Assembly (NCBI RefSeq): GCF_036373705.1
Contig: NC_089863.1
Coordinates: forward strand, 24,415,917-24,479,916
Length of the DNA stretch: 64,000 nt
Source of the DNA: Amia ocellicauda
Taxonomy: Eukaryota; Chordata; Actinopteri; Amiiformes; Amiidae
Direction of reading: 5' to 3'
Each line of letters begins with the position of its first letter. Within the stretch, counting starts at the first letter, position 1. Made by a program: the position numbers and the translations under genes. Below, in pieces: positions 49,901 through 60,652 of this stretch. The notes below the pieces were generated by a model that searched no databases, was not told the DNA's origin, and saw nothing but the letters and a program-made list of their open reading frames with translations.

Positions 49901-51366
49901 TATATATATATATGTAACCAACAATGTGCATCTGTCTCTCTCTATATGTCCCTGTCCCTGTCCCTCTCTCTCTCTCTGTCCCTGTCTTACTGTCTCTGTG
50001 TATCTCTCTATATGTCCCTGTCTCTCTCTTTTTATTTGTCCCTGTCTCATTGTGTCTCTTTGTCCTGGTGTCTGTCTGTGTTCTGCAGACACCCCTCTGG
50101 GCCAAAAGGTGGCGTCAGCGCTGCGCACCATCGAGGTGGCGTTGGATCAGTACTTGGCTGATCAGGTCTGCGTGGGCTTCAATGGAGGCAAAGACTGCAC
50201 TGCACTGCTGCACCTGTACTACGCTGCGCTGAAGAGGTGAGAGAAGGAGAGGGAGAGAGTGTACAGAGTGCAAAAGAAATAATCTGAACGACTCCCGTCC
50301 CTCTTTCCCTCTCTCTCTCTCCCCCTCGTCCTCTCTCTCAGGAGGTTTCCGGAGGGCAGTGGCCAGGTGAAGGTTCTCTACATTCGCACCGTCTCTCCAT
50401 TCCCCGAGATGGAGCGATTTCTGCAGGACACCGTCAAGAGGTCAGCCCCTCCCCCGTGACCCTGACACGCACCCCCTCTGGCCGCAGTCTGAATTGCGCT
50501 CTGTGCAGCTGCGTTACAGTAAAGTCGCATTCGAATCCAGAAAATGGTGGAAACGTTGTGCCTTGACTGATAGCTCAGCAACACTCTCCCTCTCTGCCTC
50601 CCTCCCTCCCAGGTACTCGGTGGAGCTGTTCTCGGTGGAGGGCAGTATCCTGGAGGCGCTGACAGAGCTGCAGCAGCGCCGGCCCGAGCTGCAGGCCGTG
50701 CTCATGGGTACCCGGCGCACGGACCCGTACTCCCGCAGCCTGACGCCGCTGTGCCCCACCGACCCCGGCTGGCCCAGCTACATGAGGGTCAGCCCCCTGC
50801 TGGTGAGCCCGAGGCACTGTGTCTACACATACACACACACACACACACAATACACACAGCACACACTGTACCCACAAAAAATACACTCACAGTCACACAA
50901 TTGCTAAAACAACAACAGCAAACAGGCTGTGGTGCACCCTGTTGATCTGAAGGATGTGTTATCTGGTGTGTTGGATTGGGGTCTCCACCGACACACCTGG
51001 ACTCATCTGGACAGCAGTATATTCACTCTCTCTCGCTCTCTCTCTCTCTCTCTCAGGACTGGTCGTATCATGATATCTGGGATTTTCTGCGGACTCTGTA
51101 TGTTCCGTACTGTGTCTTATATGACAAAGGGTGAGAGACACACACTCGCCCTCCCACTCCATCTCTCACTCTGTCTCTGCCTCTCCCCCTGTCTCACTCC
51201 TCCACAACTCACTCTTTCTCTCTCTCTCAGTTACACATCTCTGGGCAGCATGGAGAACACCAGCAAGAATCCCGGGCTGCGATTCATTGACGAGAGGGGC
51301 GTGGTCCGGTATCGGCCCGCCTACCAGCTGGAGAACGAGGAGGAGGAGCGCAACTCCAGGAAGTGA
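46921..51366 (+). CDS. flad1: FLAD1, FAD synthase
   Basis: Converts FMN and ATP to FAD. Coding exons: 46921-47181 (exon from 46874), 47277-47528, 47631-47819, 49215-49533, 50089-50236, 50342-50440, 50613-50802, 51057-51130, 51231-51366; 555 residues. The N-terminal molybdopterin-binding-like domain starts at [20 protein letters not shown] and has [13 protein letters not shown]. The C-terminal PAPS-reductase-type synthase domain has [17 protein letters not shown] (about 368), [20 protein letters not shown] and [12 protein letters not shown], and the tail reads [11 protein letters not shown] as in the human protein. The first ATG (46921) opens a basic, hydrophobic leader ([18 protein letters not shown]) like a mitochondrial presequence. 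A second ATG at 46993, with G at -3 and +4, would give a cytosolic form. Poly(A) signal at 51830-51835. Confidence 0.96.
48205..48851. mobile_element. hAT-like non-autonomous element in FLAD1 intron
   Basis: The ends are CAGTGGTTCCAAACACTTTG and its approximate complement (CACAGGTTGAAAACCACTG). An exact 8-bp target duplication GTCTATAG flanks it (48197-48204 and 48852-48859). The interior is AT-rich with no transposase. Inner copies of CGCGGCACAC/CACGGCACAC extend the inverted repeats. Confidence 0.85.
48860..49130. other. Unidentified intron sequence rich in CCGGCAA
   Basis: The words GCCGGC, TTTTCCGGCAA and TGCCGGC recur five or six times over 230 bp, directly after the hAT-like element. 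It may be a fragment of another mobile element; I do not recognise it. Confidence 0.3.
49790..49858 (+). repeat. Dispersed hairpin-like element, copy 8
   Basis: CAAATTCAAATTCATATTCA, then AATTGCTTTATTGGCATGAC and AGTATTGCCAAAGCATT. It directly follows a CT/GT-rich tract in FLAD1 intron 5. It is one of the best-preserved copies. Confidence 0.8.
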
Positions 51367-52369
51367 CAGAAGCGACCAGCAGGATGTGGGGCATCAAGGG
51401 GAAGAGAGACGGAAAGAGACATGCAGATGGAGGGAGATGAGAAAAGACCAAACTTGCAGGGTTGAGTGAGACAGAGGGAGCGAGATGGGGTTAATGAGAA
51501 TGAAAGAAGGGGGAGAGAGAGAGAGAGAGAGAGAGAGAACAGGGCTAATGATAGACAACAGTTATATATGAAAGAATTGACACTATGGAAGGTTTTCCTG
51601 AGGTTCTAGAGCCCCCCAGTGTTCCAGTGAGGAGGGGAGGGAGATGATAAATGATTCTAGAATTAATAACCAAATTATTACTGATAATGGTTCTGAATTT
51701 TGTTTACCTTTTTCAAGAATTGCTGATTTTAAATATATTATTAACAATATTTATTGTAACATTTTTATTTGATTTTATGCTGTATGATTATTGTCTGATA
51801 AACTGTGAATTTGTATTATTATTATGTGAAATAAATAATTTCGATGAGAGAACGACCTGATTGTGAATTTGTTTTCCTATATATGTATGGGTCTGGCTCT
51901 TACGCTAGACTAGCGGAAAACTACAAATCCCCCAAATCCCCCGTTGTGCACATGCGCACGCAAAGCCGGGCCGCCCGAATGAGCTCGACCGATGTGAGGG
52001 AGACGGCGGGGGTGTGTGTGTTGGAGAAACCGTCTCCATTCGACGGGGCGATACCCAATATACACACAGTGCGCAATTAACACCCAGCACACAATAAACA
52101 CGCAGTTACACAATGAAGTCCGATTGAAGTAGCGAACCGGTTGGACTGTTACCAATGTGATACACCTTAAAAACAAACGTCGAGCACCCCTGCGGTATAG
52201 TTGGAATGTGGACCTTTCTGGAACGGTCCATTTCCAGAGGGGTGAGCACATTAAAACAATAACACCGTATCTCTAATAAAACACATCATGAACAAGTCCT
52301 TCGAAGCGGGGAATATATATCCGTGTGTATACCTCTCACCTCTGCACTCAAATGGGGAGTTGGGTATCC

Positions 52370-53202
52370 CAGTCGCGGGATTACGGACCCAATTCACCCC
52401 GTCTCCCCCCCGGCTGGGCCGGTGACGATGCGACCGTCCCGGGCTGTGCGTCTGGAGAAGCGGCTCCTCTTTGTTCCGGCGGCGACGGCTGGACGCTCCT
52501 CCGGCCGCGGCTTTCACGTCCGTGGGATAGCGGTGCCGTCCTGCCCTAGCGCAGACACGCAGGCTCCACTAGCGGGACGCGTTGCTGGTTATCGGCGGAG
52601 GGGGGGGACATGGCTTCGGCGACCCGGCGGGCGTGGGGGTGATTAGCGAGACCTTGGGTGTTCCGTTGAGGAGGTGCTGGAGGAAACAACGTAGGAAGGA
52701 AGGGAGGGAAAAATACGACAAACGCAACGACAGCCGCCGACACAGCGCTGACCCGCCCGCCCGCGTCTGTGATATAGGCGGCCTGCTGTTATTGGACACG
52801 TATCTGTACAGGCATCTGCATCTGTAGGTGGACATCCATGCGTGTTCACTGAGGAGGGGGAGTGATCATCGGTCAGTATCATTTCTCCCTCCCTCCCTCT
52901 CACTCTCATCCCCTGTTCATGAACTCGGCTCTGACCCAGGACGGCTGTTTGCTGTATTTTAATTGACTTTGAGCGCATCTGCAGCCCGGATCAAGGTCTA
53001 CAGCGACCCGGAGTGTTTTCCCTCCCCGGGTCGGGGAAGGCAGGGACCGGCGCACCCGTGACCCCGGAAGCTCTTGCCGCGGCCTGTTCCGGTGCCGAGG
53101 GGGCGCTTGGGGGCTGTGTGCCGCGTCCGCCGCCCGGGTCTGTTCACCCCGTTTTCTCGCCCTCGAAAACGCTGTCATGTCAGCGCCGCGCCAGTCCTCT
53201 TA
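52370..53202 (+). promoter_or_regulatory. PYGO2 CpG island and 5'UTR
   Basis: CpG-rich from about 52370 to 52640 and again from 52990 to 53260, ending in the first coding exon. Upstream, ACTACAAATCCC (about 51920) and ATGCGCACGC (about 51953) resemble ZNF143-type and NRF1-type housekeeping promoter sites and may mark a separate start. The stretch between FLAD1 and the island otherwise holds nothing I can name. Confidence 0.5.
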
Positions 53203-56200
53203 ATGGCGGCCGAGCCGGGCAAGCTGCAGGTGGGACCCAGCAAGAGAAACAAAGGTAGGGGATCCGGGAGTGCGGCCGGCGGTGGAGGTGTGTCCCGATC
53301 TTTCTTTGCATGCCTTTATTTACAGCGATCAGCCTTAACATTATGCCCACTGACAGCTGAAGTGAGTAACACTGATCATCTCGCTATCATGGCACCTGTC
53401 AGCGGGTGGGATATATTAGAAGGGACCGCAATCGGTGTAAACATATAATCAAATTAACCTTCTGGGTTGTGTATTATAAAGATGTTCATCTAACTTAATT
53501 TTCTACATTAAACATTTCTGATCCCTACAAAGATGGCTTTTCTGTCAAAACACGTGTTTGGTTTGGTTCCGGGCGGCGCGCTGGGGTCAGCGGGAAGAGG
53601 CGCACCGAGGGGCGGGGCTGCGGGTCACGTCCGTCAAAGCCTGTGCAGCTGGGCACGTCCGTCTGCGCAGATCTGCGCTTCTCCACCAATGGGTGGGCTT
53701 CTGAGTGAATAGTGTTTTGACCCGGCAGTGTGTGTGTGTGTGTGTGTGTGTGGGGTTAAGCCATTTGTGTAGATCAAAGATCAGATAAGCTTGTCTGTAT
53801 TGCTCTGCATGTGTACGATTGGCCGATGAATACATCTTACAAATTTGCATTTCGTAAGTTTTTATATTCATGCAAAATAATTTGAACCATGCCCATTTTA
53901 ATCGCAAAACGTTTGAAACGGGGAAAAATCCCCTATAAACCCCACGCACTGAAGTCTGCGAGTCTGTATACAGACCAGAACTCGGCAAAAAGACTCAAAA
54001 TGGACGGGCGCGGCTCTTATTTTGACGTTTATAGCACAAATATCTCAGAGGTTTGGCCAAAAACATCAACATATAATACAGACAAACACACGAATCTATC
54101 ATGTAAGTGTGTTTGGTGCTGATTGATTTATCTTTTGAAAACATGAGGTAAAGGGAATTAAGGTGATTTATTTGTATTTCTACTGAACCGTTTATTTAGC
54201 ACCAACACACCCATTTTGGTGAAACCCTCTACTTCACATTGAGTGGCAGTGAATGGGTCCAATCACAGGGGTTCACGGAGACCTTTGCCTGGCGGAACAA
54301 ATGGCTCCTGCAGCGCAACGCCAGACGCATGACCATCAGGATGGGCGTGTTTAAGTTACCGGTAGAAGGTGCATAAAAACAAGGAGAGAGAAACAAAGAT
54401 CATGTTTGACATGAAGTCTTAAATAGTTGTATTGTTACATACATTGGGTATATTGATGTTTGCTCATGTACGATTGATTTAATAGCGAGTTATACTCATA
54501 AGAGACAGTGGTATTACAGCTGCACTCCCATTGAGAAGGAACGTCCATGCTCAGAGTTGCGACCTCTAATATTAGGCAGCAAATGAACATTTTTTCCTCA
54601 AAGTTGATGTGTTAGAAGCAGGAAAAATGGGCAGCTTAAGGATCTGAGCGACTTTGACAAGGGCCAAATTGTGATGGCTAGACGACTGGGTCAGAGCATC
54701 TCCAAAACTGCAGCTCTTGTGTTGCGTTCCCGGTCTGCAGTGGTCAGTACCTATCAAAAGTGGTCCAAGGAAGGAAAAGTGGTGAACTGGCGACAGGGTC
54801 ATGGGCGGCCAAGGCTCATTGATGCACGTGGGAGCGAAGGCTGGCCCGTGAGGTCCGATCCAACAGACGAGCTACTGTAGCTCAAATTGCTGAAAAAGTG
54901 AATGCTGGTTCTGATAGAAAGGTGTCAGAACACACAGTGCATCGCAGTTTGTTGCGTATGGGGCTGCGTATCCGCAGACCAGTCAGGGTGCCCATGCTGA
55001 CCCCTGTCCACTGCCGAAAGCGCCTACAATGGGCACGTGAGCATCAGAACTGGACCACGGAGCAATGGGAGAAGGTGGCCTGGTCTGATGAATCACGAGT
55101 TCAAGGTGTTGACTTGGCCTCCAAATTCCCCAGATCTCAATCCAATCGAGCATCTGTGGGATGTGCTGGACAAACAAGTCCGATCCATGGAGGCCCCACC
55201 TCGCAACTGACAGGACTTAAAGGATCTGCTGCTAACGTCTTGGTGCCAGATACCACAGCACACCTTCAGAGTCTAGTGGAGTCCATGCCTCGACGGGTCA
55301 GGGCTGTTTTGGCAGCAAAAGGGGGACCTACACAATATTAGGCAGGTGGTCATAATGTTATGGCTGATCGGTATATTTGTGCATGTGTTTGTCCTTGTCT
55401 GACTGTCTTTGTGTGCCTTTTCTGGGTTGTCTCTCTCTGTTTGTCTGTCCCCCTCACTGTCCGTCTGTCCCCCCCTCTCTCTCTCTGTGCCTCTGTCCCC
55501 CCCCTCTCTGTCCCTCTTGTCTCTGTGTCTGTCCCTCCATCTCTCTGTCTCTGTCCATCTGTCTATGACTGTCCCCTTCTCTCTCTGTCCGTCTGTGCCT
55601 CTGTCCCTCTCGCTGTCTGTCTGTGTCACTCCCTCTGTCTGTCTCTCTCTGGTCTGGGACAACCTTGTCTGTGTCTGCCCGTCTGTCAGTCAGTCAGTTC
55701 ATACACAGACCTGTCTCTCTCTCTCTCTCTCTCTTGTTCTTTCAGGTGTGCAGATGAAGAGTCCAGAGAAAAAGAAGAGGAAGTCCAGCGCCCAGGTAAG
55801 ACAAGGGATGGTGGACACCCGTCAGTCAAATACGACCACTGCCAATCACGCTGCGGCTGTCTGTTGGAGCCCTAGCTGTCGCCACGCTTACACCACTTTT
55901 TAAACCCCACCCCATCTGGTGTGGGATTAGAATACAGGCGCTTTCCGCACGCGTGACTGGGCTGCTCTGACCACTCTGAGCTTGTCCTTTTGCCAAAACC
56001 ATGCCCCGTTTCTGCTAGGGGCGTGTTCTAGCCTCATAGGTCCACGCTCTGAGCACCACAGTGACCTCATTAACAAGCGCCAGACTGCGGAAACGGTACT
56101 TTGTTTGAGCTGTGCAGGAAGCGGATTAACAACTCCCTCCCTCTGTCTCCCTCTCCCTCTCTCTCTCTCTCTCTATCAGGGCGCTGCGTTCTCTCACCTG

Positions 56201-58051
56201 TCGGAATTCGCACCCCCCCCCACCCCTATGGTGGACCACCTGGTCGCCTCCAACCCGTTCGATGATGACTTCGGACCCCCCTCTCGCCCTGGGGGGGGCC
56301 CTGGGGCTCCGGGGGGCCCCTTCCTGCCCAGCCCTGGAGGGGGCGGGTACGGGGGTCCAGGTGGGCCAATGAGGATGGGAGGGATGCCGTTTATGGGGGG
56401 TGGAGGCGGTGGGGGTGGGGGGCAGCCCAATCGCAGACCCCCATTTGGCCCTCCTGGGGGAGGCGGTGGTGGTGGGGGACACCCTCAGATGGGATTTGGG
56501 GGGCTGCCCGGGTTTGGGGGCCCTGGCCCAGGGGGGGGCGGGGGAGGCGGCGGCGGGGGCTTCCCTCCTGGGGGGCCGCAGTTTAACATGCCCCCCAGCT
56601 TCAGCCCCCCTGGCCCCCTGCACCCGGGCCCCGGCTTCAACCCCATGCTGTCCCCAGGGGCGCTGGGAGGTGGCGGTGTTGGGGTGGGGGGCGGACCACA
56701 TCCTCGGTTCGGGGTGCAGCCACCACCGGGCCAGGGTGGGGGCCACCACTTCAACAGCCCCCCTCTTCCCAGCGGGGCAGGTCCACGCCCCCCCCACCCC
56801 AGCATGGGCCCCATGGGGGGGGGGATGGGCGGGATGCCCGGCATGTCGGGGATGCCGGGGATGGGCGGGGGAGGGGGAGGGGGCGGTGGTGGTATGGGGG
56901 GGCTCCCGGGCTTGCCCCCCGGACAGTTCCCGCCCCCTGACGGCCCCTACCCCGGCCCCAGTCCCCCCAGCAGCGAGGAGGCCCAGAAATTCGGAGGAGG
57001 GGGAGGGCAACAGTCACAGCCCCCTCCCCAGCAGCAGCAGCAGCCCCCCAATCTGAGCGGCCCCCCAAACTCCTCTCTCCCCGGCCCTTCTCCGCAGGCT
57101 GGGGGGGGCTTCCCCGGGCACCCTGACGTGCAGTCTGGCCCCCCAGGTGGAAACCCCAGCCAGTCCACCCCAACCCCTGGTCCGCCCCCTCCCCCGTCGG
57201 TCCCCAGCGGGCCCCAATCCAACCCCAGCTCCTCTCCGCCGGGGCCCCTCAATGGCTCAGGGCAGCAGCAGCAGCAGCAGCAGCAGCTACAGACGCCAAC
57301 CTCCGCCAACCAGCCCCCCGGCCCCCCGTCCAAGCAGCAGCAGCAGCAACAGCAGCAGCAGCCGGCACCTCCCCCCGGGCCCAACGCCTCCCCCTACAGC
57401 CAGCAGAACAGCAGCGGCGGGGGGGGGGGCGGGGCCGGAGCGGCTGGGGGAGGGGGTCCCAACAGCGCGCTCGGTAACAGCTCGGGAGGCGGCGCAGGGA
57501 CTGGAACAGGAAGTCTCAACAACAACAACAACAACAACGGCAGCGGTGGCTCCGGCAACAACGGCCCCAACAACAGCAACAGCAACAACCCCGGATCGGT
57601 GCCGGCCATCTCGGGGTCGCCCCTGACCCCCATCCCGAGCGGCGGCGGCCCTCCCCTGTCCTCTACGGGCGGAGGGGGCTCCTCCACGGGCCCCCCCACA
57701 CTCCCCTCCTCCGGCATGAACCCATCTGGCCTCGCCCAGAAAGGGACGGGCAGCGGGGGCGGCGGAGGGGGCGGCAGCGGTGGCGTCGGGGGCGTGGGCG
57801 GTGGCCTGGTGTTCCCCTGCGGCTTCTGCCTGTCGGAGGTGAACGACGACCAGGACGCCATCCTGTGTGAGGCGTCCTGCCAGAAGTGGTTCCACCGCGA
57901 CTGCACCGGCATGACGGAGACGGCCTATGGGCTGCTGACCCGCGAGAGTGCTGCTGTGTGGGCCTGCGACTTCTGCCTCAAGACCAAGGACATCCAGGCG
58001 GTGTACGTGCGCGAGGCCATGGGCCAGCTGGTGGCCGCCAACGAGGGCTGA
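53203..58051 (+). CDS. pygo2: PYGO2, Wnt nuclear PHD-finger co-activator
   Basis: Nuclear co-activator linking BCL9 and beta-catenin to chromatin. Exons 53203-53254, 55746-55795 and 56180-58051 give 657 residues (human PYGO2 has 406). The N-terminus has a nuclear-localisation-like [12 protein letters not shown] (about 21-32) and the N-homology domain [20 protein letters not shown] with its NPF motif (59-61). The C-terminal PHD finger (about 578-637) has [40 protein letters not shown] and [10 protein letters not shown], nearly identical to human, so histone H3K4me and BCL9 binding are expected. The middle is greatly enlarged by Gly/Pro runs, two poly-Gln tracts and an Asn-rich tract. PYGO2 is preferred over PYGO1 because FLAD1 and PBXIP1 flank it. 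A 2-kb Tc1-like element sits in intron 1. Confidence 0.95.
53323..55371 (+). mobile_element. Tc1-like transposon in PYGO2 intron 1
   Basis: Inverted ends CAGCGATCAGCCTTAACATT and its near complement (AATGTTATGGCTGATCG end), both flanked by TA. The plus-strand interior holds a broken transposase: an N-terminal helix-turn-helix piece ([20 protein letters not shown], from about 54671) and a piece with the DDE segment [15 protein letters not shown]. The latter is joined by an internal deletion to a shifted C-terminal part. It is inactive, and interrupted by a 1.15-kb insertion at 53419-54571. Confidence 0.8.
53419..54571. mobile_element. Insertion inside the Tc1-like element, TTA flanks
   Basis: The Tc1-like sequence GGATATATTA | GGCAGC is split here. 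TTA occurs on both sides (53416-53418 and 54572-54574), which fits a 3-bp target duplication of the Harbinger type. The ends show only weak inverted similarity (GGACCGCAA versus AGGTCGCAA). The interior has a GC-rich part (53565-53700) and a GT run, with no protein seen. Family uncertain. Confidence 0.4.
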
Positions 58052-58960
58052 GGAGCCGGGAGGGCTGAGGGGGATGGGGGACTGACTGACACGCTAACCA
58101 CCTGACTGATTGAGTGACTGACTGACACATTGACTGGCTGAAATGCTGACTGACTGACACGTTGACTGGCTGACACGCTAACCGACTGACTGTTTGAGTG
58201 ACTGACTGACACACTGACTCTAACTGGCTTCCAAACCAAATGACTCCTATAGACTGCCAGCTGGACTGCCACACTGCCTGACTGACTGATATCCTGCCAC
58301 CCCTCTCACTTCCCCAATCACCCCCCTCTCCCTCTCCTCTCCCTCTTGAACGTCTTCTCCCGCCCTGTTTTTATCAAGATTTACTTTTCCAAAACAATAA
58401 TGAGGAGAAACGAGAGAACTGCCTGCCCTCGGACGTGTATATAGCCAGAGAGAGGGGGACAATGAGCAGGCAGAGACTGCGTGTAGGACTTGGACTTTGC
58501 GACCGAGAGGGACAGGAGGACCAGGCAGCTATAAGCCGACACGCGGCAGGAATACGAGCCCACGATTGTGCGGTGGTTCATATTGTATTTTGTGTCTGCT
58601 GGACTTCAAGGACTGCTCACTTGTGGAGGAAGGATTTCTTTCACCTTGAGATAGACAATTCAGTTTTAATTTGTGATCAATTGTCTTTTTTTTTTTTTTT
58701 TTTTTATACATTTTTGTTGGAAAAATTATATATTGTACAACTTGGGCCGAGCCAGTTATAATGGAGGTTTTGGGGGGGGAGGGGTGGACCTTTTGACCTC
58801 CGACCTTCTGCCTCCAGGGTTTCCTGTGATCACGTGTTCATGTTCATTATCAATGTTGTTGTTATTAATGTCAATTTTTTTGTACTGTAAAAAAAGAAAA
58901 AACACTGGCGCCCTCTGGGGAGCTGGTGTGTTAAGGTACTGCAGTAAAGAGGATTCTTTT
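58052..58960 (+). other. PYGO2 3'UTR with GACT repeats
   Basis: From about 58080 to 58225 the sequence is a degenerate GACTGACTGACAC tetranucleotide array. This is the same basic repeat as at 39350-39862 on the other strand. A poly-T run lies at about 58686-58707. No certain AATAAA was found; AGTAAA near 58945 is a possible weak signal. Confidence 0.4.
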
Positions 58961-59259
58961 TATACTCAAAACCTGAGACATTATTATTGTATTATTATTT
59001 TCAACATGACTACCTTCAGCTGTGGCTCGGCTTTAGCTTAGAATGCAAATCCTAACATGCAAACTTTGGATGCAAATATCAGCAGGGACAGGTGCTAGAG
59101 AAGGGGGGGGGACAGGACAGAGACGGTGTGATTTGAATTGGATGTAATCCGAGCCGCAGAAACACACACACACACACACACACGTCACTCGGCTCGTCTT
59201 CCCCGCAGCAGCTGTCACTCACACCTGCAGCCGTCACTCACTGTCCGCCCCAGCAGCTG

Positions 59260-59451
59260 GCCGCTCATTGGCTGCGAGGCCGGCGGGGGGCGGGACCTCG
59301 GGGGGCAGCGCGCCAGCCCATTGGCGGAGAGGGGGACGGGGAGCTTTGCAAACTTCTGCCCAAGTTCATCCGAGAGCGAGAGAGAGAGAGCGGAGGAAGA
59401 AAGTTTTCGCCGAGACAGACCCGCAGAGAGAGCCCGTCCTCCGGCGCACGG
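59260..59451 (+). promoter_or_regulatory. PBXIP1 promoter and 5'UTR exon
   Basis: Inverted CCAAT boxes (ATTGG at 59267-59271 and 59320-59324) flank a GC box (GGGGGGCGGG) in a CpG island. A consensus donor CACG|GTAAGCAC ends a non-coding exon at 59451; the acceptor of the next exon is at 60625-60626. The assignment to PBXIP1 rests on position and orientation. Confidence 0.55.
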
Positions 59452-59864
59452 TAAGCACAGACAGGGAGTTTCACTTCTCATCCTGGCGGGGGACGACTGG
59501 AGCGGTTTGTTCTGGAGGCGACGCCACCAAAGAGAGAGAGAGAGAGAGAGAGACTTCCGGGAGAGAAGCGGTCAGGCTTGTGTTTTTCAGAGCTGTGCGC
59601 CTCGCCGCACCTGCACGGCTCTTGTGTGGTGCTGTGTGCTTAGAACACAATGGTGGGTTTGCGCTGTAGCGAGTGTGTCTTCAGAGACGCCTCTTGTCGC
59701 GATGTTGAGAGGGAACGCCGTATGTATACAAACGCACATGCGTACTGTGACGTCGTGGAAAGTCCCCGGATGAGCGCGTCAGCTGTCACCCTGCGGCCGT
59801 GCGTGTCACAGCTACAAAATATAAACCAACATCTGAAGTTTGTGCCTCCCTCCGTAAACAACAC

Positions 59865-60205
59865 ACCCTTTAGTATAACACCATATAGTATAGCAATACA
59901 GCATAGTAGAATCTGCTACAGTATATCATATAGTATAGGAATACAGCATAGTAGAATATGGCACAGTATATCATATAGTATAATACCATATAGCAATACA
60001 GCATAGTAGAATATGACAGTACAGTGTGTCATATAGTATTGTAGCGATCTTGAGGCTCAAGATCATTACAGTGTAGTAATACAGTATAGTGGAATATAGT
60101 ATAGTCATACAGTATAATAGAATATAGTACAGTATTTTATATCATATAGTATAGTCATACAGTATAGTATTTTAAAGTACACTAGTATTTAGTCTGATAA
60201 ATTAT
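59865..60205. repeat. AT-rich ATACAGTATAG repeat in PBXIP1 intron
   Basis: Degenerate units of TATAGTATAGCAATACAGCA and TAGTAGAATATGG type, repeated about ten times. Similar ACAGTATAG words occur at 9170-9305. Confidence 0.7.
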
Positions 60206-60652
60206 ACTATATCCTGTATCCTGTAGCACAGTATAATACAGTACAGTAAAGCTTTCCCATAGCACTGTATTTGCGTAGGAAACTAAAACTAAGATAATAG
60301 TCTGGGAAAATAATCCAAAATAATCCCAGGAGAGTTACTTTGTTTATAGGGGCCTGTATTCCTGTCCGGCAGTGTTGTGGAACGGCCAGGCCATGTTTGG
60401 TCATGTGTGATCTGAGCAGAGAGCGAGAGAGAGAGAGAGAGGGAGACAGGGAGAGACAGGGCGAGAGGAAGGGGGCGGGGAGCTGGGGCAGTGGAGTGGG
60501 AAGAAGAGGGGTGGGGAGGGAAGCAGGGAGAGGCAGGCAGGGAGGGAGGAGCAGGCAGACACCACTGCAAAAGAAACTGTGCCATTGTTTTTTTTTTCTC
60601 TCTCTCCGGTCTCTCCCCCACTGCAGTTCCCGTGCTGAAGCACTAGGGGGCG

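Noticed and set aside
52323-52827. Arg/Pro/Gly-rich frames in the PYGO2 upstream region
   Set aside because: Compositional frames in a CpG island with no recognisable domain and no splice logic.
56126-57384. Long Pro- or Gly-rich frames opposite or shifted within PYGO2 exon 3
   Set aside because: Shadows of the real Gly/Pro-rich PYGO2 frame in GC-rich DNA; they have no PHD finger or other domain.
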